NCBI GenBank assembly: GCA_958298945.1
Contig: OY282605.1
Location: 118,354,267-118,418,266 of the forward strand
Source: Atherix ibis
Lineage: Eukaryota > Arthropoda > Insecta > Diptera > Athericidae
DNA length: 64,000 bases
Reading direction: 5' to 3'
Shown here: positions 22,985-34,600 of the stretch, piece by piece
Position numbering within the stretch: position 1 is the stretch's first letter
Layout of the letters: each line of letters begins with the position of its first letter
The notes under the pieces: model-generated
The model's input: the letters and a program-made list of their open reading frames with translations, nothing else
What the model was told of the DNA's origin: nothing
The model's database searches: none
Made by a program: the position numbers and the translations under genes

Positions 22985-23949
22985 AGTACTTGCCCTCGCT
23001 AGCTACACATTTTTCCCATCTCTCGGGCAATTTGTGGATACCACGCCAAAAAATTCGTTCTCTTTCGAAGCAAACCACTCATCAAGCCATTTTCGGACGT
23101 CTTCGTAAGAATCGAAGTGCTGCTCAGCGAGCGCGTGGCCCATCGACGAAAACAGGTGGTTGTCGAAAGGGGCCAGGTCTGGTGAATAAGCGGGGTGGGG
23201 TAGCACCTCCCAGTTGAGTGTCTCCAAGTAGTTTCGGACAATTTTTGTACATGTGCGATGGTGCGTTGTCTTGGAGGAAAATCAGCTTGTCATGTCTTTG
23301 TTGATAATCCGTCCTTTTTTCACGCAGAGCACGGTGCAATTTGATCAGTTGTTGGTGGTGGCGATGGGCATTGACAGTTTCACCAGGGTTCAACATCTCA
23401 TAGTAGACGATACCCTGCTGATCCCAACAAAAGCACAGCATCGTCTTTCCCATGATTTCTTGCGTTTAGAATTCTCGAAATATATCCACTTTTCATCTCC
23501 TGTCACAATCCGATACAGGAACGACTTTCTTTTTTGTCTGGCGAGCAAGATTTCGCATGTGTTTTGGCGTCGCTCCATTTGCGTATCGTTCAATTCATGC
23601 GGCACCCATTTTCCGATCTTTCAATCTTCCCCATGGCACGCAGACGCATGGAAATGGCTGGTTGAGTAACACCCAATTGCTCCGCGATCATTTTTTGCGA
23701 CTGGGTATCGTCTTCATCCAAAAGAGCCTGCAATTGATGGTCCCCAACCTTCCTAGGACGATTTTCACGCTTCTTGTCCCACAACTCAAAATTGTCGTCC
23801 TTGAACCCACGAAACCAATCTCGGCACGTTGTTTCCGATAAAGCACTATCACCATAGGCCTCCATAAGCATTCGAAGCGATTCGGCAGCCGATTTATTCA
23901 AATTGAAGCAGAAAAGCAGAGCTATCCGCATATGCTCTTTTTCTGACAT
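22985..23949 (-). pseudogene. Mos1-like mariner transposase pseudogene (in M2)
   Basis: Starts MSEKEHMRIALLFCFNLNKS. The HTH domain runs to ISMRLRAMGKIER, then a frameshift occurs. The next segment has MPHELNDTQMERRQNTCEIL and TGDEKWIYFENSKRKKSW (first Asp), then a short deletion, then GKTMLCFCWDQQGIVYYEML. The second catalytic block LIFLQDNAPSHM is followed by another frameshift, then ETLNWEVLPHPAYSPDLAPF, where the third catalytic Asp of APSD now reads APFD with the Asp kept. At least three lesions are present, so it is inactive. Confidence 0.87.
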
Positions 23950-24015
23950 CTGTCAAAATTAATCAGTGCACATTGTCAAATTGCTGACAATGTGCACTGA
24001 TTAATTTTGACAGAT
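23948..24015. repeat. Perfect hairpin in the 5' leader of mariner M2, 31-nt arms, 6-nt loop
   Basis: Arm 23948-23978 is the exact complement of 23985-24015, with loop AATTGC. The right arm is the normal mariner leader also present in M1 near 3253-3292. The left arm is an inverted copy overlapping the transposase start codon. Confidence 0.95.
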
Positions 24016-24113
24016 ATGAAACTCTTAAAAAAAAGTATGGTGTCCCCATGGTAGCTTAATACGCTCACTCACGCCATCTATGACCAAACAGCTGATTTAA
24101 TCTTTTAAGTGCG

Positions 24114-27100
24114 TTTGGCACGGGTTTTATTCGATCCGCACAGATTCCCCTTTTACTGAATCCCCGCCCAAACTATTAATTTTAGGCGTACCAGGCCGTG
24201 TTTAGCTGCGATAATTTCCGATCTGATTATAACGTTCCATAAAAGGGGAATTTTTTTTCCGAATTTTTAAATTTTTAGTCAATTAAAAGATTCAACTTTA
24301 GATAAATTTTCAGAAACGAGTATCAAATAAATTCATTAATATCAATACAGGATAATGTTTAGACATAGTAATAATATAAAAAAAATATTTAAACTGTTAT
24401 TTATTCTAATTTACCATATATTATATATTATCCAACCAAATAAATAATATAATTTTTCAATTGATTAAGATTTTAACTAAAGCTTTTTCGAGAATACGAT
24501 TCTATCAAGATGGTCACATACTTATGGCCGACAATGTACATATGAATAAATTTACATAGAGTTTCTTATTACTCAATAAAATATGACGCAATATTCAAAT
24601 ATGTATTTAATAGTACTACTACTGATATTCAGATAATATATTTATATATGTACATAAATACTTATTATTTGTATTTATTATTATTATAACATTAAATTTT
24701 ATTATTCCAAACTAAAGGAATTAGTGATTTTTCGAGGAAAAGAGCCACTCAAGAATAATAAAAATATTTGAAGTGTTTTGTTATTTTCAATAATACGTGT
24801 ACATATAACAAAAAAATAGCTTACTCTAAAAATCCGTACAGAAATGCCAAATACGGCGTTTTTTAATAAATAACGTATCGCCTCATAATACGCCCGCTTT
24901 TGCTGAACTACTTACTTCACTAAAACCTTACAAATGTCTTAACGGCCAAATCAGATTATTCTCTGCTTTTATTTCAAGAATTACAATTTCTTGTAGTTGA
25001 CAGAATTTTATTAAAATTATTTTAAGATTTTGCAAATATCTTATCTTGATAATCAATTAAATGGGAATATTGTAGTCGCAAATATATGAAGTGCGGCAGA
25101 AAAGTAATGAGACTGTGCCGAGTAGCTTTAACTGTAAAAAAAACCCTTCATTCGTTGATTAAGGTAGCCGTATTGTTATGGTTGAGCTTCTAAGTGTTTG
25201 TAATGTCCGATATAACTTGAAGAAGTCAATTTTAATCAACGTTCTAAATAAAAAAACTCCAATCGTTTCACTGCTTTTCGGCCCTCCAAAAAATTCTTCA
25301 TGGCACCGAAAATCTTATATTTCTTGATAAGAAATAGGCTTCCTCAAAGATAGATACCCCCCAAATATCATTACTTTTCTGCCACATCATGTATATATTT
25401 TAAAAAATTGAAAAATTATCTAAACATATTCAGTCAATCTATTTAAGAAAATCTATTTATCTAAGATACTTGCTCTTCGAAATATTCTAAAATGGATTAA
25501 GATTAAATGTATATTTTTTGTTATTGTGTTCATATTCTTGACAATTTGAATTTTGCATAAATTTCTATCCGATAAACAAAACTTTTTTGTCCAATATTCG
25601 TTAACCAGTGTGTAAACATAATATTTCTATTGTATTCATTCTTAAATCAATGTTAAAATAAATTAATAGAAAGCCAAAAGATGCGACATAAATTGATAAA
25701 TATCATAAAATAACTTCTGGTCTACGCAAAAAACCGAGTGTGCCCTTTTGGATAAAATTGGAATACGTGATACGAAAGATATTGTCATGTCAAATAATCT
25801 ACTTGAGAAAATATTGTTTATTGTGGGTTTAGCTATTATCATATTTTCAAAATTATACTATTATCCTTTGCATGGTCAAATAAATTTCCTGTTTTGGACA
25901 GAGGAAAATATTTCTCTTGGAAAATTGATCACGTTGTTGTTTATCTTACAGTTTTTTTTTCCTTTCCTCTTCTTGGTTTTTCTTCTTCCTTCCTTGTACT
26001 CTTGTTGAGCATTTTCTTGAAGTTTATTGTTAGGATTTTTTTTAAGCATTTTTTTTTTTTTTTTGCCTAAGAATACGTGTCAACAGCAGTTTTTTGTTAA
26101 AATGAGAGAAAAGGAAGCAAAAATACTGAAATTTTACGATAAAAGCCAAACAAAATTATTATGCACATAAATGGATCATCACTCCATCGTTTTATACTAT
26201 AGTCTATGCTGGCAATATTTTGAAGAATATAAAATTGCAAAAGAGGTCTATCGATCGATGAATATGGTAATGATGATAACTTTGATAATAGGAACTGTAT
26301 GTATTGCCAAGAATTATCCTGGACGTAGAGAGGAGAAGTATGAGAAAACCGTTGACATTCTTGGTATCATAACTGATTTCTTCGTTGCATTTAGGATCGT
26401 TCAATTTTATGTGATCACTCGGCGAAAAGAATTTATAGACACTAAATCGACATTTGCATTGAATCCATAAAAACTGTAATCACATATAAAGACAAAAATG
26501 CCATAGAAGCTTAAGTAAGTAAGTTTTAAATAGGGCGACCATCACATCTCGAAAGGAAACATTTACGAATATGGACAGAAAATCATGATGCCGCTAACGA
26601 AAACTATGAAAACCAACCACACCAAAGACGATGACAACAAAATCCTTCGATTTGCAAAATCTCATGGAATGCAATCTTGTTGCCGTCTCAGCTTTTATGG
26701 AAATATGTACATACGAGTACTAACTAGCTCAGCTTGTACTCTGAGTATCAGGCAGACCATAGCTAATTGGAATTTTATTCAAGCTTTTAGTATCGCTTTC
26801 GTACATTGTAAAAGTAGTTTCTTTTAAATTTTAATGCTTGTGGAAAAATTGAGATAAATGAAAACCGTTTTTAATGCACTTTCTTCTTTGCACAATAAAA
26901 ATGAAGTCTCTGCAACAAAGTGCCCGCAGAGAATACCCTTCAAAATTTTTTTTTTTTTACAAAATGGCTTCATTCTCTTATAGAAAAGTTACTTTATTCC
27001 AATAGTTCTAAAGTGACAATTTTCGTCTTTATTATTTCAAAAATGGCTGAAATCATTAAATGAATTGCTATCATTTTAAAATCCACCTAAAAGTATACGA

Positions 27101-27629
27101 TGTAATATACAATAATATAAAGCGTTGTACAGATAACAATATAATTTTATTAAAATGGCAGTTGTTAAAGATGGGTTTTTATAATTGTTAATAAAAACAT
27201 GAAAAAAAAAATTCAATTAAAACTATTTTCAAATGACTTTTTACATTAAAGAATGTAAGAATTTGCGTACATTTGAAAATTCATGAATAATGAATGGCGA
27301 AGTCCAAGAAATAGGATCAAATAAAAGTTGTATGCAAATTTGAATACATAAGCATTTTTAATTTAAATTTACTTTCCGAAACACCAATTGGATCGATCCG
27401 TTAGAAAAGGGAAATTCAATATTACAACAACTTTGCTAATTATAATAGTTATGAATTGAGAGTAATTAGCAGAGACACTTATCTAACCAACAAGTACAGC
27501 TTCATCGTGAACACTTGTTCTGAATTTGATTTAGCCTCGACACAAACTATTTCTACGGCAGCTCTAACGCTGCGTTGAACATACGATGTCGATGAGTTGA
27601 CCGCAGAAGTTACAGCAGTAATAACAGTG
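24114..27629. other. Intervening sequence; possible membrane-protein ORFs; a D-family 3' tip
   Basis: A short GC-richer patch at about 24110-24250 is unassigned. ORFs at 25787-26470 are listed separately. Around 27330-27395 the sequence TTTACTTTCCG with its upstream flank matches the 3' tip of rosa-like D elements at 39.7 and 49.2 kb. A minus-strand open stretch at about 27480-27620 (TSAVNSSTSYVQRSVRAA...) is protein-like but unrecognised. Confidence 0.35.
25787..26470 (+). CDS. Possible exon pair of a small multi-pass membrane protein, unrecognised
   Basis: From the ATG at 25787 one frame reads MSNNLLEKILFIVGLAIIIF then PLHGQINFLFWTEENISLGK and a second hydrophobic run, open to 26008. A second frame opens at 26171 and reads WQYFEEYKIAKEVYRSMNMV, a hydrophobic run MMITLIIGTVCIA, RREEKYEKTVDILGIITDFF, and ends at 26470. 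The second part has mixed charge and natural-looking composition. A possible acceptor (TATACTATAG) lies at 26201. No clear donor was found, the region between contains poly-T, and I know no matching family. It may be a real two-exon gene, a pseudogene or chance. Confidence 0.25.
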
Positions 27630-28304
27630 TACGAGGCCTGTTCAAAAAGTATCGTGGATTTTGAATTTCCGCGGATTACGTAAATTCGATTTTTTGTGGC
27701 GTTATATTGGTACTCATGTCTCTTACTTATGCCGACAAGTTCAGCCATTTTGAATGTTCAGTTCATTTTTGACAGCTGCTTTACTTGCACGTGTTTTGGA
27801 TTGTCTTCGATTTTTGCCCATTCCAAAAAATGGATCAAAGAATCTGTATCAAATTTTGTGTGAGAAATAAAATTAATTGCGCGGACGCATTCCGAGGACT
27901 TAAACATATTGATTGGCTCGATTTTTACCAATGATTTGTGTGTGAGGCGGGTCGCCGAGAAATTCGTACCAAAATTGCTCAATTTCGACCACAAACAGTA
28001 TCGCATTAACATTGCTAAGCAGCTGTTGGACTCTGTCCGCGACGACCCAGATTTGCTCCAAAGGATCCCAATGGAATCTGCCGCACGAGCCAAGAACGAA
28101 AAAAGCGCGCCAAGTTCGGTCGAATGTGAAGGTTTTACTTACAGTTTTCTTCGATTGCACGAGCGTGGTGCATCATGAGTTCGTGCCACAGGGTAGAACG
28201 GTCAATAAGGAATATTATCTGCAAGTTATGCGCAAGTTGCGCGAAACAATCCGCCAGAAACGCCCGGATTTGTGGAAGAACAAAAATTGGCTTTTGCACC
28301 ATGA

Positions 28305-29604
28305 TACGAGGGTCGTTCAATAAGTCCTTAGAAAATCCGAGAAATTGCTCTCGTAGTGTCGGTAACTACAGATTTTTTTGTCGTAAGTAGCATTATCGAC
28401 AGGAAAGCTGTCAAAATTTCAGCTCGATCCATAGCGTAGGTCAATTTCTATCGTCGATTAAAGTTAACGACATTTATTTTTGCATAAGAATGGAAAAAAG
28501 CGAGTTTAGGGCTGTCATCAAACATCTCCATTTGAAAGGCTTAAGCCCGAAAGATTAAAAGCCGAGTTGGATGCAGTTCATGGCACATCTGCACCTGTGT
28601 TTGCGACGGTTTACAATTGGGTGAATGAATTTAAACGTGGCCGTTCATCCACAAAAGATGAACATCGTTCAGGACGCCCAGTTGAGGTGTCTACTCCTGA
28701 AATCATCGACAAAATCCACGATCTGATTTTGAACGATCGGCGAATTAAAGTGCGCGAATTAGTTGAGGCCACGGGCATATCACAAGGTACAGTCGCTTCT
28801 ATTTTGCATGAAAAATTGTCTGTGAAAAAAATTTCGGCAAGATGGTGCCGCGTTTGCTCTCAGAGGAGAATAAGCGCAATCGTGTAGTGGACTCTGAGGC
28901 TATGTTGGCACTCTTTCATCGCAATCCTGCCGAATTCCTTCGTCGATATGTCACTGTGGACGAAACCTGGATACACTACTACACTCCAGAAACGAAGAGA
29001 CAGTCATCACAGTGGATTTTCAAGGGTGAACGGGCTCCGAAGAAGGCAAAAACTGTGCCATCGGCCGGCAAGGTGATGGCCACGGTCTTTTGGGTTTCGC
29101 AGGGCATCATTTTTATCGACTACTTGGAAAAAGGAAAAACAATAACAGGAGCGTATTACGCGTCGTTATTGCAACGGTTGAGCGAGGAAATCAAAGAGAA
29201 ACGCCCCCATCTGAAGAAGAAAAAAATCCTCTTGCATCAGGACAATGCGCGTGTGCACACCTGCGCTGTTTCCATGCCCAAAATTGTGCAATTGAGAATG
29301 GAATTGTTGCAGCATCCCGCTTATTCACCAGATTTGGCTCCGAGTGACTATTTTCTTTTCCCCAATCTGAAGAAATGGCTTGGCGGACGACGGTTCACTT
29401 CCAACGAGGACGTCATTGCTCAAAAGGATGAGTATTTTGCAGAACTTCCGAAATCCTATTTTTTGGACGGGATAAAATTTTTGGAAAAACGGTTGGGAAA
29501 GTGTATAAAGCTAAAAGGAGATTATGTTGAAAAATAAAAATTTTTTTATTTTTAAAAACAGTTTTTTTCCATCTTTTTTAAGGGCTTATTGAACAACCCT
29601 CGTA
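28305..29604 (+). mobile_element. Mariner family B copy B1, full length, nested in A3
   Basis: The TIRs are TACGAGGGTCGTTCAATAAG and, at the right, GGCTTATTGAACAACCCTCG ending in TA. The length is 1,300 bp. Removing it restores the host codons CAC CAT GAT AAC GCC with one TA, the standard mariner target. The family resembles irritans-type mariners (KGERAPKKAKTVPSAGK, FIDYLEKGKTITGAYY). Closely similar copies are at 36.8 and 53.2 kb. Confidence 0.96.
28490..29537 (+). pseudogene. Mariner B transposase with two frameshifts (in B1)
   Basis: Starts MEKSEFRAVIKHLHLKGLSP. A one-base loss then shifts the frame at about 28555, compared with B2 and B3. The HTH region (DRRIKVRELVEATGISQGTV) is open, and a second one-base loss follows at ISARW (about 28843). 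The remaining 231 codons are open through VDETWIHYYTPETKRQS, LLHQDNARVHTC and [13 protein letters not shown] to LKGDYVEK. All three catalytic aspartates are present with 34 residues between the last two. FWVSQGI is seen where B2 and B3 have FWDSQGI. It is inactive through frameshifts only. Confidence 0.93.
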
Positions 29605-29978
29605 ACGCCCCTGCTCACGCATCCTTGCTTGTGCGCGAATTTTTGGCCAAAAACAACACACTAATAATGCCGCAGCCACCGTATTCCCCAGATCTGCCCC
29701 CCTGTCACTTTTTCTTGTTCTCTAAACTTAAGAGCCCCATGAAAGGACGACGCTACGCTACGATTGTGGAGATAAAGACGGCATCGAAGGAGGAGCTGAA
29801 GAAGATCACAAAAAATGATTTTTTTAAGTGCTTCGAGAATTGGAAAATAAACGTCGGTACAAATGTATAAAATCTGGTGGGGGTTACTTTGAAGGGAACA
29901 AAAAAGATATTCATGAATAAATAAATAATTTTTGATAAAAAACACAAAATTCACGATACTTTTTGAACAGACCTTGTA

Positions 29979-32250
29979 CTTACCTGTTTAGTCAATTAAA
30001 AATAATGATTTTATTAATCACGAATTGGGCTGTTATTTTTCTACAAATTTTATTAACTGTTACTCTTTATTTATTAAAAAAGAAAAAAAAAACAAGAAGC
30101 ACATGCTTAATATTGCTAACATCTTAAATTTATTTTGAGCACCTGGAATATATTGTACAATCTTATTAGTGTAATAAAAAATAAAAACAAATTTCATTAA
30201 ATAAAATCCCGGTTTCCATTAAAATTTAATTAATTATAATTTTCAAGTTTTTCTTATCTTTTTTTTTAAAATAATATTTTCCTTTATAAAAATATTATAT
30301 TAAATTGATAATTGTTTTTCAGTTATAAAATGAAAGAAAAATAAATTTATTCTGAAATTATATTGTAGCACTCGAAAATGTGTGTTTTCTTCGTAAAATT
30401 TTGGAATTTTTCTTATTTATTTGTTTGTAAAATAATTCGCAAAATTTTTAATTGTAACATAAATAAACAAAAGAGAACATAAATTTTCAATTTCTTTGTT
30501 TATATATTATATATTTTTGTTTATGCTTTTGTTAAATAATTATTAAATAGAAATGTACATGTTTTCTTCGTTTAATACATATAGAACGTTGGCAAGAATT
30601 TTCTATAGTAAAATTTTTCTTTAAAACTCCCTGGTGAGTATTTCACTAGTACACACACACACACACACACAACTGTTTCAAATTTATTTTGTTTCTATCA
30701 AAGAAGCTCTATTTTGTGAGAAGTGTTGAAAAATTTATAATCTCAACACAGCTGTATATTATTATTATTATTAAATATATCCAAACTATGTCATGTCGTA
30801 TTAAATCAAATCAGTGGACAGACACTCTGAAAGATCACATACTCATATTTTGACAATCATTTCTTATCATATTTGGTTGTTTATTACTTTTTCAACCGTG
30901 TCAACCCCTGATCGAATCACAAACCCTCCAAATGGATGTCAACTTTTGAACTGTTATGACACTCACCCAGCTACTACTAGTCGGTTCAATCCGCCAACCC
31001 TAAAAATCTTCATCAACTTGATAATGCGTTCACATACCATTTTAATCAGAAAACTCCCTATAATTTCGTGTTTGTCGTAGCGACAACATAAAAGGAAGCT
31101 GCTGCTGATGTTGCTTATCAGAATTGAACATATTTGGCAGCTTTGCAACCATCCTCATATGTGTAACACAGTCCCTGTTCTGTTTACTATTACTTTTAAA
31201 CACGGTCATAGTTATCTCATCTGAATGTTTGTCTTGCCGTTCATTTTGTTGCGCATATAGCAACTATTTTATATTATAAATTTGTTATGTGCATATATGA
31301 TACTCTCGATATGAATATGAACAAGAAATTTTCATTTCCAGAGCATAATAACTTTTGAAATGACGAAAGGTTGTTATAGTTTTAGTAGTCAGGGGACTCA
31401 CAATATAGAATAAATATTCTCATTCTTTCCACATCATCAAATAACAGCACAGCATAAAATAACAATTTCTCTCAATTATTAATAGATTGTTTTTGTAATT
31501 TTTAAAAAGCTTTTTACTAATACTCATTAACTCGAATGCTTATTATCATCTTTATATGCACATAGATTGGTTGATAAAATATTCATTCTATCATTAATAA
31601 AATATAGAATTTCATTACATTAAATTTTTACAAAAAAACTATAATTAAATATAATAATAATGATAGTTTTAGAAAATTTTTATTAAAATCATTATCATTT
31701 AAAGTAAATATAATTAACGTTATTAATTTAAAATTAAAATTTTTATATTCTAATTAATATTTTTTTAAAGTTGTTTTATTAGTTTTAATATAAAAAATCT
31801 ATGTTAGTAATTATAATCTTAATAAATATTATATGACACATAATTAAGGGCATAAAAAATGTTCCAAAAATATATTATACAATATAATATCTTATGAGAA
31901 AATTTCTGATTATTTAAATTATTTGATTTTTTTTTTGTTGTAATTTCAATAAAAATCTTAATGTTGTAATCCTTTTTAATTATTAAAAAAAATTCAAAAT
32001 AATAAATGAATTTATCTTACTATATAGTATTTTCATAGCAACTCATAATGCTGTTGTAGGGTTTTGGTTAATTTGGGACTATATGTAATAGTTTATTGCC
32101 GATTTACATTGCTTAAAAAATCAATAAATTTGTTTTGTTTGCTTGTTATCATTTCAAGTAATTTTAGTGGCGACAAAGAATGCATATCGTTATAAGGAAA
32201 TTAAAGTAAAAATGATAAAGATAATTGGATTTTTGGGAAATAGCGTAGTA
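29979..32250. other. Intervening AT-rich sequence with a (CA)n microsatellite
   Basis: A dinucleotide AC run lies at about 30650-30671. A long, very AT-rich tract fills 31.4-32.1 kb. ORFs at 30814-31080 and on the opposite strand have no recognised family. Confidence 0.5.
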
Positions 32251-32325
32251 CCATGCCTCAGTGGGATTCAAAACCACGCACTCTTGGATGATAAGAGTCC
32301 AGCACGTTAACTACTGTGCTACCTA
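32251..32325 (-). repeat. tRNA-like sequence: SINE head or decayed tRNA
   Basis: On the minus strand TAGCACAGTAG matches an RNA polymerase III A-box (TRGCNNAGTNGG type). About 36 bases later GGTTTTGAATCCC matches a B-box (GGTTCGANTCC) with one or two changes. A GTGG/CCAC T-stem encloses TTTGAAT. Between them a TGGAC...ATCCA stem resembles an anticodon arm. The acceptor ends do not pair, so it is not a working tRNA; a tRNA-derived SINE or pseudogene fits better. Only one copy is visible here. Confidence 0.45.
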
Positions 32326-32339
32326 AAAAAAACAATTTT

Positions 32340-34600
32340 TTTTTTTTACAAATCTTTTGTTTTTAATTCTGAAAATTTGAAATTTTGTCCTAAATATTTT
32401 TTATTTTTTTATTACAGAAATTTTGAATTTTTTATCGAAAACGTTTTTTTTTTGTTTTTTTTTGTTCAATTTTTTCTAAAAATTCTCTAGTTTTTTGTCC
32501 CGAACTTTTTCGATTTTTTTGTTCTAAAAATCTTCAGTTTTTTATTTTGGAAATTTTGAATTTTTTTGTTCTAAAATCCTTTGGTTTTTTTCTGAGAGTT
32601 TTGAATTTTTTATTCCAAAAATTTTCAGTTTTTTATTCTGAAAATTTTCGATTCTTTATTCTAAAATTTTCCAGTTTTTAATTCCGCAAATTTTTGTTAT
32701 TTTATCTAAAAATCTTTAGTTTTTTATTCTAAAAATTTGGAAATTTTCAATCCTTTGATTTTGCTGTTTTTCATTCCGTGAATTTTCTGTTTTTTAATTT
32801 AGACAGTTTTTGACTTTTTATTTGAAAAATTTGTACGTTTTCTTTCTAAATTTTTTTAGTTTTTAATTCTGCAACTTTTCAATTTTTCCCAAAAGTTCTC
32901 TAGTTTTTTACTCCGAACTTTTTCGTTTTTTTTATCTAAAAATCTTTTGTCCTTTATTCTAAAAACTTTGAAATTTTGGTTCTAAAAATTTTCAGTTTTT
33001 TATTCTGAAAATTTTTGATACTCGTACTTTATTCTAAAATTTCCTAGTTTTTAATTCCGCAAATTTTTGTTATTTTATCTAAAAATCTTTAGTTTTTTAT
33101 TCTATAAACTTGGAAATTTTCAATCCTTTGATTTTGCTGTTTTTCATTCCGTGAATTTTCTGTTTTTTAATTTAGACAGTTTTTGACTTTTTATTTGAAA
33201 AATTTGTACGTTTTCTTTCTAAATTTTTTTAGTTTTTAATTCCGTAACTTTTCAATTTTTCCCAAAAGTTCTCTAGTTTTTTACCCCGAACTTTTTGGTT
33301 TTTTTTATCTAAAAATCTTTTGTTCTTTATACTAAAAACTTTGAAATTTTGGTTCTAAAAATTTTTAGTTTTTATTTTGAAAATTTTTGATACTTTATTT
33401 TAAAATTTTCTAGTTTTTAATTCTGCAAATTTTTGTTATTTTATCTAAAAATCTTTAGTTTTTTATTCTATAAACTTGGAAATTTTCAATCCCTTGATTT
33501 TGCTGTTTCTCATTCCGTGAATTTTCTGTTTTTTAAATTTAGACAGTTTTTGACTTTTTATTAGAAAAATTTGTACGTTTTCTTTCTAAATTTTTTTAGT
33601 TTTGAATTCCGTAACTTTTCAATTTTTTCCAAAAGTTCTCTAGCTTTTTACCCCGAACCTTTTCGTTTTTTTTTATCTAAAAATTTTGGTTCCAAAAATT
33701 TTCAGTTTTTCATTCTAAAAACTTGGAACAGAAAATTTTCGGTTTTTTAATCTAAATAGTTTTTGACTTTTAATTTTAAAAATTTTGACGTTTTCGTTCT
33801 AAATTTTTTTTTAGCTTTTAATTCCGCAAATTTTCACCTTTTTCTGAAAATTCTCTAGTTTTTTACACCGAAAATTTGCATTTTTTTGTACTAAAAATCT
33901 TCTGCTGTTCATTTTGAAAATTTTAAATTTTTTTTTTTAAAACAATTTTTGTTTTTAAATCCGTAAAATTTTCACTTTTTCGGTCTAAAAATTATCTAGT
34001 TTTTTACACCGAACATTTTCGTTTTTTTGTTCTAACAATCTTCAGTTTTTCATTTTAAAAATTTCAACTTTTTTGTTCTAAAAATCCTTTGTTTTATATT
34101 CAGAAGTTTTGGAATTTTTTGTTCTAAAAATTTAAAGTATTTTATTGCGAACATATTGAATTTTTTGTTTTAAAATATTTCAAATTTTCATTTTGGAAAT
34201 TTACGTTTTTTTGTACTCAAAATTTTTAGCTGTTCATTTTGGAAATTTTAAATTTATTTTAAAACAATTTTTGTTTTAAATCCGTAAAATGTTCACTTTT
34301 TCGGTCTAAAAATTATCTAGTTTTTTATTGCGAACATATTGAATTTTTTGTTTTAAAATATTTCAAATTTTCATTTTGGAAATTTTAAATATTTTGTTCT
34401 AAAAATTTTCAGTCTTTTAATCATGCTGTTTTTAATTCTAAAAAAATTGTTTTAATTTAAAAAAATTTTGATTTTTTATTTTAAAAATTTTGAATTTTCC
34501 GTTCTAAATTTTTTGTTTTAAAAAATTTGTTTTTTTTGTTCTAAAAATTGTCAATTTTAATATTTTTATCCAATCGAAAAAGAGTATTTTTTTTTTTTTT
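32340..34600. repeat. T-rich higher-order tandem repeat, ~370 bp period
   Basis: About 2.2 kb of plus-strand T-rich sequence is built from degenerate units of roughly 35-40 bases of the form AAAATTTTNNGTTTTTTATTC. Longer blocks repeat in order. For example, ATTC(C/T)GCAAATTTTTGTTA recurs at 32681, 33054 and 33420 (spacing 373 and 366), followed each time by TTTTGCTGTTT(T/C)TCATTCC and TTTGTACGTTTTCTTTC. Later blocks (around 33795, 33956 and 34280) are more diverged. Strand asymmetry is extreme: T-runs and almost no A-runs longer than five on the plus strand. Confidence 0.9.

Larger units (their letters stand above)
22911..24113 (-). mobile_element. Mos1-like (mauritiana-type) mariner M2
   Basis: The left end reads TACCAGGTGTATAAGCTTAA, close to the Mos1 TIR start CCAGGTGTA. 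The right end is degraded (ACAGCTGATTTAATC near 24087-24101), so the exact end is approximate. The length is about 1.2 kb. It is the longer sister of M1 at 2.7 kb and shows what M1 has lost. Confidence 0.88.
27830..29910 (+). pseudogene. Mariner A transposase pseudogene, interrupted by B1; third Asp replaced by His
   Basis: Starts MDQRICIKFCVRNKINCADA. After a deletion come NDLCVRRVAEKFVPKLLNFD and LLDSVRDDPDLLQR; the first catalytic block is mostly lost. Then KKARQVRSNVKVLLTVFFD and KEYYLQVMRKLRETIRQKRP. The second catalytic motif HHDNAPAH is split between Asp and Asn by mariner B1 (28304/29605). Beyond it comes LLVREFLAKNNTLIMPQPPY, then SPDLPPCHFFLF, where the third catalytic Asp of APCD is His. 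The C-terminal frame shifts near the end. It is inactive several times over. Confidence 0.9.
27630..29978 (+). mobile_element. Mariner family A copy A3, split by mariner B1
   Basis: The 5' TIR TACGAGGCCTGTTCAAAAAG starts at 27630. The 3' end TTTTTGAACAGACCTTGTA closes at 29978. The total is 2,349 bp, of which 28305-29604 is a complete mariner B. Without it the element is about 1.05 kb, short for a mariner because the N-terminal region has a deletion after about 27900. It is the only A copy here with both a genuine 5' and a genuine 3' end. Confidence 0.93.

Noticed and set aside
22911..24113. M2 as an insertion inside Tc1-like T1
   Set aside because: The left flank is T1, but I could not find T1 sequence to the right of 24113, so nesting is not claimed, only adjacency.
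24114..24250. GC-richer patch as a retroviral or LTR fragment
   Set aside because: No primer-binding site, polypurine tract or protein motif was found on either strand.
29090..29347. 85-codon ORF repeated at 37042-37299 and 53490-53747
   Set aside because: It is conserved only because the three B mariners are nearly identical. It is the alternate frame of the transposase and has no independent motif.
28305..29604. Evenly spaced TIRs as a CRISPR-like or integron-like array
   Set aside because: Only two inverted copies per element exist; they are mariner ends flanked by TA.
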